Shown one piece after another: positions 56,450 to 64,000 of a DNA stretch of 64,000 bases (position 1 is its first letter; every line of letters starts with the position of its first letter). Under the pieces are notes generated by a model that did no database searches, had not been told where the DNA came from, and was given only the letters and a program-made list of their open reading frames with translations. The DNA is from Kappaphycus alvarezii (lineage: Eukaryota > Rhodophyta > Florideophyceae > Gigartinales > Solieriaceae). The stretch covers positions 248,001-312,000 of the forward strand of contig NADL03000084.1 in the NCBI GenBank assembly GCA_002205965.3, given 5' to 3'. The translations under genes and the position numbers were made by a program.

Positions 56450-58196
56450 CTCCCAGAATCTACAAAATCTCGTTGTTGGCTGGCAAATAGTAGCGATACT
56501 CAACATAGGGTTTGGAAATGAAAAGCATACAAATCACTATGTGGAGCGCCAATCGGTTCTCTGCAAATAGCCAAACCAAGGCGTAATGGATCGCAACGTC
56601 ATTTGCGAGGGCTACCGTATTGATCACAAGCAGGCTGCATCCACCCACGGTTGAGTTGATTAGCAGCAAGTCAATCGTATGACCATATCTAACTCTGAAA
56701 CGGACTGCATTAGGGAGATTTACCGAGATGACGCGTGCACCTTAACGCCAAATTCGTAGCACTGTACAATACGGTATAGTGCGTACAGGACAATATTCAA
56801 GGCTTCCCCTTAAGGTCTCGGTCTCAGATCTACTTCAAACGATTCATCCAAATTTGTAGACTTCCAACAATTAACTTTTTGGACTGTGGATTTGCACCTG
56901 TTGAATTTTCGAAAAGGGCAGCTACCCTGAGCATATCTGTGGACATCAGGAGGCTTTACGGCTTGGTTATCACTGAGTATTCAACCCCGAAAAGCTCTCT
57001 AATCGACCCTTCTTTGTGCTCCTACAGCTCTCGCAAGATCTATCATTCTTATCAATTCAAACACCATGGGAAATACTGCTGCCAGCAACAATGTCAGGCA
57101 TCATAGCTGATTCAGTGGAATCACAAAATAATCACAGAAGTCATGGGCTTGGAAATCTACCTATCTACTCTTGCTGACTCCATGTACACTTGAACTCTGC
57201 GAATGAAGCAAAGAATCAACAAGTGTAATTACAAGTATCATACACAACTCAAAAGACTGTACCTTGACTGCAACAGTACCGATAGCTCCTGTAATTGCCA
57301 GAGTTGCGGTCTGTTTGCCAAGAATGATTCTTGAAGAATCTGCAGCTAGAGTGCCGTTCAAAGCATGTTGATTGTACTATACAATGAAAGATCTACTCGG
57401 AGCTGGAACTGGTCGTTATGGCAGCCAAATGTAAATTAGCCTATCCCTTTATATGAAAAAGGAACATTTTGAACTTTGGGGGAATTGTAGGTGTCCACGA
57501 TGATACCTGTAGAATGTTAGATTGAATCTCGACTTGAGCAGACGGGATACAAATGCAAATGCTGTAATATGATATCTACTAAGGGTACAAGGTCCAAGTA
57601 TCCTTCGAGGGATAAAGGTGGCGTGTATGCGTAATCAGCAGTGCAATAGTGGAATCCGATTGCTCGCGAAGGAGATGAAATGTATTGCTTTAATGCGTGG
57701 TCGGAGTGTGGAGATGTAATGATCAGTAGAGAGAGCAATGTGGCGGAGGGGAAGATACTGTCCTTGCAGATTGAACAGTGCGAACTCTGTTGGCACATTT
57801 CTCACCGATTTGGCGATTCCTGCTCGTCGCCTATGTACAGTACGGGCCATGATATCATAAGCCCACAGGGCAGTTAATTAAACATTACACTGTTTACTTT
57901 TTGCCTCAACACAAGTTTTGGAAACTTCCCTGCTTTTGAAATTTTGAATTTGAGAAAGAATGGCGGCCTGTCACTATGTCTTCCTCCAAGTCTTGTGTTG
58001 GTCAAAAACCTACAGCCGCCGAAGATTGGGGCCAGGCTAACAGCCTCCGAGCATTGAGATGGGGACAAGAACTAGCTCGCTTTTCCCTGGCAATTCAGCA
58101 AGAAACCCTTTGTATTTGCGCTTCTCCGCATAGGCTGGAGCCTCGTAAGTGGGTTCAACTTCTCTCTGACATGGAGGGGGCTGGGGGGTTACCGAA
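56450..58196. other. Intergenic sequence, no supported gene
   Basis: It contains a TATA-like CATATAAAGG on the minus strand near 57,445, followed by a short frame (57,361-57,161) that lacks an ATG and contains a possible 66-bp GT..AG intron. An ORF from 57,976 runs into the foldback below and ends in the LTR. Neither is convincing as a gene. Confidence 0.45.
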
Positions 58197-58401
58197 GGTT
58201 ACGTCGAGAAAGTCCGTGCCACCGACAGCTCTCATCGCCCTTATGTCCGGTCTTGTGCTGTGTTGGCAACTTCGAAGGTACCAACTTGCAAGTTATCAAC
58301 TTTCGTGTCCTGCGTACCAATTTCGAAAATGCCAGCACAGGACAAGACTGGACATAATGGCGATGGGAGCTGCCGGTGGCACGGACTGTTTTGACGTAAC
58401 C
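58197..58401. repeat. Foldback (inverted repeat) of LINE endonuclease sequence
   Basis: 58,197-58,281 is an imperfect reverse complement of about 58,317-58,401. For example ggttacgtcgag...gtccgtgccacc on the left pairs with ggtggcacggac...gacgtaacc on the right. Complementarity continues inwards to a perfect AACTTGCAAGTT palindrome at 58,283-58,294. The right arm encodes the LINE endonuclease motif, so the left arm is its antisense copy. Confidence 0.8.
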
Positions 58402-58494
58402 TTTGTCATCATTTTCCCCCTCCAAGCCACAGTCAAGACGTTCAACCCGCTCACCACCCTCAACGCAGCCCGCGCGGAAAGGGAGCGAAAATAC
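58340..58494 (+). pseudogene. LINE#2-type endonuclease-domain remnant
   Basis: It reads R-L-D-I-M-A-M-G-A-A-G-G-T-D-C-F-D-V-T-F followed by N-P-L-T-T-L-N-A-A-R-A-E-R-E-R-K-Y. This aligns with the R-x-D-I...D-V-T-V endonuclease block of LINE#1 and with LINE#2 near 53,030 (also tgacgtaacc at the DNA level). It is cut at 58,494 by the gypsy A#2 LTR. Confidence 0.65.
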
Positions 58495-59169
58495 TGATAG
58501 GGGTAAATCGGCGGGGGAAGAGATCCTCAGAACCAATTACCCTGAGAAGGAGGTGTTGCGAGCGACAAAAGTGCTGCCGTGGTATTGTTGAACGAACAAA
58601 AGGGAGTGTATATAGAAGAGAGTTGAGGAAGCTACAAGCAAGTATAAAAGGGGCAGAGTCTACCACTGACGCTCTGCGACCAGCGTAAGAAAAAGTGTTC
58701 TTGGGTCTGAAGTTGACTCTCAACTTCCTACTACTCGGGACTTGGCTTGAAGTTGTCTGCCAACTTGCTTCACCTCCACTAAAGGAAGCAGTTTACTCGG
58801 CTTATATAGACTTTTGGCTACCCCAAAAGTCTCCAACAAACATACTAATAACCATAAAATGTATTCACGGTAATCGTGTGAACCAGAGAGACTATTAGAA
58901 GATATTTCCTCAAGGTAAATATCTAGGTGCCATACCCATGCCAGCCACCATCGGCCAGGGGTGGGAATTGATGTGGCCATTATATAGACCTTTCAGAGCT
59001 ACTTGTAGTATCACCCACAACCTGGAACTGTACTGACATCTACTATGACAGCGTGTCCTAAAATGAAAAAATCAACCGACGAATTTGCCACACTCACCCA
59101 AATTAAAAATATCTTGCAAATTCAAAAACTGTAAAAATATCTTCCCAATTCCGATACTGTATACAATCA
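58495..59169 (-). repeat. 3' LTR of gypsy A#2 (about 675 bp)
   Basis: In element sense it starts TGATTGTATACAG just after GATGAGGACCA (likely polypurine tract) and ends CCCCTATCA. TATA-like TCTATATAATGG lies near 58,985 and GTCTATATAAGCC near 58,805. Its length matches the A#1 LTR. Confidence 0.75.
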
Positions 59170-59247
59170 TGGTCCTCATCTAGATTTTTTTCGTGCGCGA
59201 ATTTGCGCACATCACGCCCTCTCGCTCAAGACGAACGTCCCGACTCG

Positions 59248-62200
59248 TCACTGCTCTTCTTCTGCTTCCGTTAGTGTTCGCTGTCTTATTGATAAAATGT
59301 ATGGTCTCTCAAACGGGTACGGATGCAACTGATTACCAATATGATGCTCTAAAAAGTAGGTTCGCATTACTGGTACCTCACTTTGTAGCATAGCCTCATA
59401 TATTGGTTTGATCACATCGAGGTGGGGTTGAATACATTCTTCTTCCGTGACTCTTCCGAATCTTCCAAGAGTGAAAAAATATATGTGATATGCAAACTCT
59501 TCTGGAAGATGCCGGAGGAATGGATGTCGATAAGAAAAGAAGACGCGCATCATCAAGAACGAATCTTCGTAAGATAAGTGCGGTCCATGTAGCGCCCTAA
59601 AACATAAACAGATGCTTATCATGAAATAAGAAATGACCTGCGCATCGTTCGCATCCTCGGAGATATTGCGCAGCCAAAAAGATAATCTTCTTCTTCCGAC
59701 TGTATGCTGTGCATGGTTGTGAAGGAGAGCTAGAGATGAAGTTGTGGTGGACGGTCCCGATGAATGGCCGCGACCAGCTCCTGACGTACTGGGACCTGCA
59801 CGAGGTCCTCTCGGGGGACGACCGGAACCTCTTCTGGGCGGGTTGTTGTCTCCTGAAGGTCCTCCTCTGGTCATCATCACTGCTTCAGGAGGATCCTCGC
59901 CGCCTCCAACGTTCCCAATTTGTGGCGGAGAAACGTAAGGTTCCCATAGAGGATACGGGACCAGCCTGTATTCCATATCCGGGGGTAAGGCGTAACCTCT
60001 CAGTCGCACGTCTTGGTTGTTCTTGAGAAATACGTAAATTGGACGGATAATATTCAGATACGTTTGCGACAAGTCTCCAGCAGCTACCATTCCATATCTT
60101 CCTATAGAGTAATGATATATTACCTCCACAAACTCTGGACCTGCTTCCGTGAACCTTCCGTTTTGGAATGAAAATAGAACTCTTATTAATAGTCGGAAAT
60201 CTTCTTCAGGTAGCAATGGTCCGTTCAACGTACGAAAACATAGGCATATATTAATGTAGAAATGGATGATTACGTGGAGTTCGTAGTAGTCCCGCGTAAC
60301 CGAGATGATCCATTCCCAGGCCCTTTTTCCTCCCATAGGAATCATTCTATAGTTAAAGATGAGTATGCCCCGTGGTTGCGCATAGTCCTGTGTGAGAAGG
60401 AATTCTTCAGGCCTCTGATGGTAAGGGACCAGACGACGTGCATGGATGGCCCTCCTTGATCTCTTCCCTGAGCTTGAACAGAGCTGATAGTGCGGGTGTC
60501 TTTCCTCCGTGACGATGCAAGGGTTCGAGTACTTGGTTTGGAAGGCCGGCCACTTCACAGCCTGCTGCATTGCTTTTCCATGTACTACAAGTACTTTAGA
60601 GCCAACTGAAAAGGTTCTGACTGCAGGTTCTGCATCCTTATTTCTTGTCTGTGTTAGCGCGCGGTGTGATCTCCAGCCTTCGGTGGCCAGTAGTTCAACT
60701 TCCCTACTCTCTTCATCGATAATATTTGTTTCCATGTCTCTCTGTAACATTCTAGGAGCCCTTCCGTACATTAGCTCGAATGGTGAGCGTCCATTTCTTC
60801 CTCTTCTTCGACGGTAGCCGTATAACACTTTTGGTAAGGCATCTTCCCACTGGATTTCATTCTCCAACATAGTTTTCGATATTGCTCGTTTGATGGTTCC
60901 AACCATCCTCTCCGCTTTCCCGTTGGACATAGGAGCGTATGCGAGAACGGTCTTCAGCTGAATCCCTTTCTCTTCCAAAAAACGAAGCAGTGAAGTTGCA
61001 GTAAAACAAAGGGCGTTATCCGAGATGATCCTTTTTGGAAGACCAAACGGTTCAATTATTTCTTTTTCGATGAATCTCAGTACCACCTCAGCATTTGCCT
61101 CCTCGACTGCAACTGCTATTGGCCATCCAGTAAGATGTTCCACCCCTATAAGGAGATATTTGTTTCCGGAAGAAGTTTCCTTGAACGGGCCCGCGAAGTC
61201 AATTGAGAAGGTTTCAAAGAGACCGGAAACTGGAAAACTTAGAGTTGTCTTATACTTCCGTATTGGAGTGAATTTTTGGCAGTTGTCGCAGCTTTTCACG
61301 AAATTATAGACGTCCTTATGGATACCGGGCCACCAGAATCTCTCAGTTACGAATTTTTTGGTTGTTTCGAGATCCCAATGCCCTAGCTCATCATGGAAAG
61401 TCCTCAAGATCTTCATTCTTTCTTTCAAAGGGGCCACTAGTCGGGGACCGGCTTTAGTGTGCCGGAAAGTTTCCCATTCCACAATGTAAAAGCCTTTTGA
61501 TTCCTGCGTACCCAATTTCTGTTCAAGATCAACCTTTCTCATTTCTAGTCCATCGAGGAATTTGATCAGTCCGTGAATATTAGCTTCGTACTCGTTATCG
61601 TTCGGCAACTGCAACTCGGCGACTCCGACGATGTCCTCCGAAGCTTTTTCATTTGGAATCAGTGCGTCCCTCAAGCGGGATAGGTAATCGGCAGGCTGAT
61701 TATTGCGTCCGGGTCTATACACAATTTCAAACCGATATTCTGCGAAAATGTCGAGCCATCGGGCCAAGCGGTGATGTACATCCTTCTTTTGGAATGCTGT
61801 TTTAAGTGCCTGGTGATCAGTTATCAAGACAAATTTCTCGAGTGATAAAAGGTATACGCGAAACTTTTTCAGCGCGAAGACGACAGCTAGCGCTTCTTTC
61901 TCGCAGACTGAGTATCTCTTTTCCGCGTCATTCAGAGTTCGGCTTGCGAATTGAACAGGGTGTAGTCTTCCGTTTTCATCTTTTTGGGACAAAACGGCAC
62001 CCAAAGACCGTTCTGAGGCATCTGTCTCCACAACGAATGGTCTCTTGAAATCTGGGTACATGAGAACTGGGGGGACACATAGCTTATCTTTAAGCTCCTG
62101 AAATGCAGTTTCCATTTCCTTGTTCCAGTAAAATTTTCCGTTCTTCGTAGTGCTGGCATGTAACGGTGCTGCAGTCTTGGCGAAATCTTTGATAAATCTT

Positions 62201-63333
62201 CTGTAATATGAGGCCAGTCCTAAGAAGCTTCGGACCTCCGTCTTTGAAGCGGGCCTTGGTGCCAACTTTATTTTTTTCGTTTTCTCTGGATCCACTCTAA
62301 TTCCCTCTTGGTCGACGATATGACCGAGTAATTGGATAGAAGTTTTCGCAAAGAAGCATTTGCTCAACTTAATTTTCAAGCTATACTCCGATATCCTCTC
62401 CACAACTGTCTTGACGTGCGAGATGTGCTGATCCAATGTTTCTGAGAATATGACGACATCATCGATATAGACTCTTGCGAATGGAAGTCCTTTCAAAACC
62501 TCGTTCATCATTCTTTGGAATGTAGCTGGTGCATTCATGAGACCAAAAGGCATCACTTCGAACCTGAACGTACCGGCTTTGCTGGTAAAGGTTGTTTTTT
62601 CCTTACATTTTTCATCCAATGGAATCTGCCAATAGCCAGTGTAAAGGTCAATTGAGGTGAAATATCTCCCGTCCTTCAGGTCCTCGAGGATCTCCTCCAT
62701 GTTCGGAATCGGAAATCGATCGGGTATCATTCTCTGGTTCAGTTGTCGGTAATCGACGCAAAAACGCAGCTTTCCATCCTTCTTTGGTGCGACCACAACT
62801 GGAAACGACCATGGGGATGAAACTGGTCGAATAATATCATTTTTCAGCATACTTGTAACATTTTCTGAGATAAATTGGTCATATTTTGGCGGTTGACGTC
62901 TAGGCTTGTGGTAAATCGGTTGAGTGTCGGTAAGTTCGAACGAGTGAGTAACCGGTACACTTGCTTGTCTTAAATCTGAAACGCTCCATGCAATTACTTC
63001 GGAAGATGTTAACATGTCGGATATTTTCAGTGAGGCGGGGGCGGGAAGGTGCTGCACTTTTCCTTGGATTTCTGCCATTTGGCGCCCTTTTTCTTCTTGA
63101 TCCTCAACCTCAATATTTTGAAGGACCTCTTCCGTCGTGCTCACATCTTCATATATGGAATTCGACGTATTCTTATTTTCTTTGCAAAGGTAATCTTCTT
63201 TCATGCTCCGAATTCTGTCCTTTGATTCGATATCATCGCAAAAAGAAACACATTCGGGTTTCAAACTTATCCTAGAATCCCAGTCGTCATCTGTTTCAAA
63301 CCCGGAATCATAATCGTCCCATGCCATGTTCAT
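59248..63333 (-). CDS. pol: Gypsy A#2 Pol: RT, RNase H, integrase and two C-terminal unknown domains (1,361 codons)
   Basis: One uninterrupted frame. An acidic linker (residues 1-100) precedes RT (about 165-345), with F-C-V-D-Y-R-Q-L-N, M-P-F-G-L-M-N-A-P and catalytic Y-I-D-D near residue 288. RNase H (about 425-550) has E-T-D-A-S and I-T-D-H-Q-A-L. Integrase follows with its H-H-C-C finger (H-D-E-L-G-H-W near 646, C-D-N-C-Q-K near 680), catalytic Asp near 711 (S-I-D-F-A-G-P-F), Asp near 771 (I-S-D-N-A) and Glu near 808 (G-K-A-E-R-M). After the integrase come two copies of an unrecognised ~120-residue domain (about 1015-1134 and 1229-1350), joined by a Gly/Pro/Ser/Arg-rich linker. The frame begins at ATG 63,333, one base after a frameshift from the protease, so this ATG is probably not the original start. 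Confidence 0.9.
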   Translation of the reverse strand: MNMAWDDYDSGFETDDDWDSRISLKPECVSFCDDIESKDRIRSMKEDYLCKENKNTSNSIYEDVSTTEEVLQNIEVEDQEEKGRQMAEIQGKVQHLPAPASLKISDMLTSSEVIAWSVSDLRQASVPVTHSFELTDTQPIYHKPRRQPPKYDQFISENVTSMLKNDIIRPVSSPWSFPVVVAPKKDGKLRFCVDYRQLNQRMIPDRFPIPNMEEILEDLKDGRYFTSIDLYTGYWQIPLDEKCKEKTTFTSKAGTFRFEVMPFGLMNAPATFQRMMNEVLKGLPFARVYIDDVVIFSETLDQHISHVKTVVERISEYSLKIKLSKCFFAKTSIQLLGHIVDQEGIRVDPEKTKKIKLAPRPASKTEVRSFLGLASYYRRFIKDFAKTAAPLHASTTKNGKFYWNKEMETAFQELKDKLCVPPVLMYPDFKRPFVVETDASERSLGAVLSQKDENGRLHPVQFASRTLNDAEKRYSVCEKEALAVVFALKKFRVYLLSLEKFVLITDHQALKTAFQKKDVHHRLARWLDIFAEYRFEIVYRPGRNNQPADYLSRLRDALIPNEKASEDIVGVAELQLPNDNEYEANIHGLIKFLDGLEMRKVDLEQKLGTQESKGFYIVEWETFRHTKAGPRLVAPLKERMKILRTFHDELGHWDLETTKKFVTERFWWPGIHKDVYNFVKSCDNCQKFTPIRKYKTTLSFPVSGLFETFSIDFAGPFKETSSGNKYLLIGVEHLTGWPIAVAVEEANAEVVLRFIEKEIIEPFGLPKRIISDNALCFTATSLLRFLEEKGIQLKTVLAYAPMSNGKAERMVGTIKRAISKTMLENEIQWEDALPKVLYGYRRRRGRNGRSPFELMYGRAPRMLQRDMETNIIDEESREVELLATEGWRSHRALTQTRNKDAEPAVRTFSVGSKVLVVHGKAMQQAVKWPAFQTKYSNPCIVTEERHPHYQLCSSSGKRSRRAIHARRLVPYHQRPEEFLLTQDYAQPRGILIFNYRMIPMGGKRAWEWIISVTRDYYELHVIIHFYINICLCFRTLNGPLLPEEDFRLLIRVLFSFQNGRFTEAGPEFVEVIYHYSIGRYGMVAAGDLSQTYLNIIRPIYVFLKNNQDVRLRGYALPPDMEYRLVPYPLWEPYVSPPQIGNVGGGEDPPEAVMMTRGGPSGDNNPPRRGSGRPPRGPRAGPSTSGAGRGHSSGPSTTTSSLALLHNHAQHTVGRRRLSFWLRNISEDANDAQVISYFMISICLCFRALHGPHLSYEDSFLMMRVFFSYRHPFLRHLPEEFAYHIYFFTLGRFGRVTEEECIQPHLDVIKPIYEAMLQSEVPVMRTYFLEHHIGNQLHPYPFERPYILSIRQRTLTEAEEEQ

Positions 63334-64000
63334 TACCCCCGAGGGTACCCTTTTCCACTTCCGAAAGTGTTAGTTGGTTCCGAATCTTCGCTGTCATAGC
63401 TAGAAGTGAAATCTTCACTGTCCGTTTCTTTTAAATCTTCAGGATGCGTGCTTTTGTCGAAATCCAGGGGCATCTTCACGGTTCTGCCGTCAATATTAAC
63501 TGAAACCATTTGGTTGCCCAAGTCAATGCATGTCCTAGTCTTTCCATTGTGGGGCAGCCAATGATTGCATCGAAAGGGAGATCCGGCATGACAAGAAAGT
63601 CTACATCAACTTTAGAGTCCCCAAAGAACACGGAAACCTTGTCAACAGTGCCCATGCATTTTGAGACGGTTCCATCCGCTACAGTTATTTTTCGAGTCGT
63701 TGGAGTAATTTCGAGACCTAGATCTGTCACCAAAGTTTCTGAAATGAGGTTTGGAACAGCACCCGAATCGAAGAGAGCTTGGGTTTTCATACCCAATACT
63801 TTGACTGGTACCAGCTTAAGACGTCTTGGTGCTGTCGAGGCCGATTGAAGAAACAGTTTCTTACCCTTAGCGGACTTATTAGACCTGATAATTTTTTTGA
63901 GTTCTTTTCTCGCATCCTCTGCGTCGCCCCTCAAAAGTTGACCAAACGTTATCCCAGTTGGGGCCGATGCAAGCTCAGCCACCAAATTGTACCTCTTCAC
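63333..64000 (-). pseudogene. Gypsy A#2 aspartic protease region (two 1-bp deletions), partial at window edge
   Basis: 64,000-63,476 is open. It carries a basic segment (N-K-S-A-K-G-K-K), the protease active site A-L-F-D-S-G-A-V-P-N-L-I-S near 63,770 and the flap-side I-I-G-C-P-T-M-E-R-L. Compared with copy #1, one base is missing near 63,530, so the frame derails, and another near 63,336, giving a TAATG overlap with the pol ORF. Hence protease and RT were one polyprotein originally and this copy probably cannot make it. Confidence 0.75.

Larger units (their letters stand above)
58495..64000 (-). mobile_element. Ty3/gypsy family A, copy #2, nearly intact, continues past the window
   Basis: Minus-strand element. 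The 3' LTR is 58,495-59,169, the long pol ORF 59,248-63,333 and the protease region 63,333-64,000. The 5' part (gag, 5' LTR) lies beyond the right edge. The base just outside the LTR is preceded by AATAC, the candidate target duplication to look for at the other end. Confidence 0.9.

Noticed and set aside
57161..57361. Small gene with a TATA box and a 66-bp GT..AG intron
   Set aside because: The frame has no ATG at its start and the product is unrecognised. The intron is a multiple of three, so splicing is not needed to explain the frame.
57976..58497. 173-codon ORF ending at the gypsy A#2 LTR
   Set aside because: Its second half is a LINE foldback and its stop codon is supplied by the LTR, so it is a chance fusion.

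Overview
This is eukaryotic nuclear DNA and carries no bacterial operons, ribosome-binding sites or rRNA/tRNA genes that I can see. It divides into an AT-rich gene desert (about 1-29.9 kb) and a graveyard of nested transposable elements (about 29.9-64 kb). The lineage cannot be fixed from the sequence. A TE-rich genome with intronless, TATA-preceded small secreted-protein genes would fit a red alga such as Chondrus or a filamentous fungus, but that is a guess.

Layout. (1) 1.03-8.16 kb is a near-perfect palindrome: two arms of about 3.25 kb around a 624-bp spacer. Each arm is bounded at both ends by a copy of a 103-codon gene for a small secreted Ala/Ser/Thr/Gly-rich protein. A fifth copy lies at 18.4 kb. 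All five have a TATA-like box about 105-120 bp before the ATG and a conserved leader of about 50 bp. (2) 8.2-29.9 kb is AT-rich and almost gene-free. It holds a decayed PIF/Harbinger-type DNA transposon at 14-16 kb and a few hairpins. (3) 29.9-33.56 kb is a decayed Ty3/gypsy element (family B), joined without an LTR to (4) a decayed copy of a second Ty3/gypsy family (A#1, 33.57-38.60 kb). (5) 38.7-54.9 kb is a nest. A LINE with a restriction-like endonuclease domain (LINE#2) is split by a Ty1/copia element (39,803-51,314). The copia is itself interrupted by four later insertions, three or four of them with exact target-site duplications: a second LINE (40,027-44,350), a 448-bp TRIM-like element, a 610-bp solo LTR and a 1,574-bp LTR-like unit carrying its own ORF. 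A second ORF-bearing unit (53,365-54,943) sits at the 3' end of LINE#2. (6) 55.7-56.4 kb holds the one convincing single-copy host gene in the right half, a Cys-rich secreted protein with a Kazal-like motif. (7) 58.2-58.4 kb is a foldback of LINE endonuclease sequence. (8) 58,495-64,000 is a much better preserved family-A gypsy element on the minus strand, running off the window edge.

Main points of interest. The family-A gypsy polyprotein carries, downstream of its integrase, two tandem copies of a domain of about 120 residues that I do not recognise. The palindromic small secreted-protein cluster shows partial sequence homogenisation together with selection on the C-terminus. The ORF-bearing 1.57-kb LTR-like units share their last ~330 bp with the gypsy A LTRs but differ upstream.
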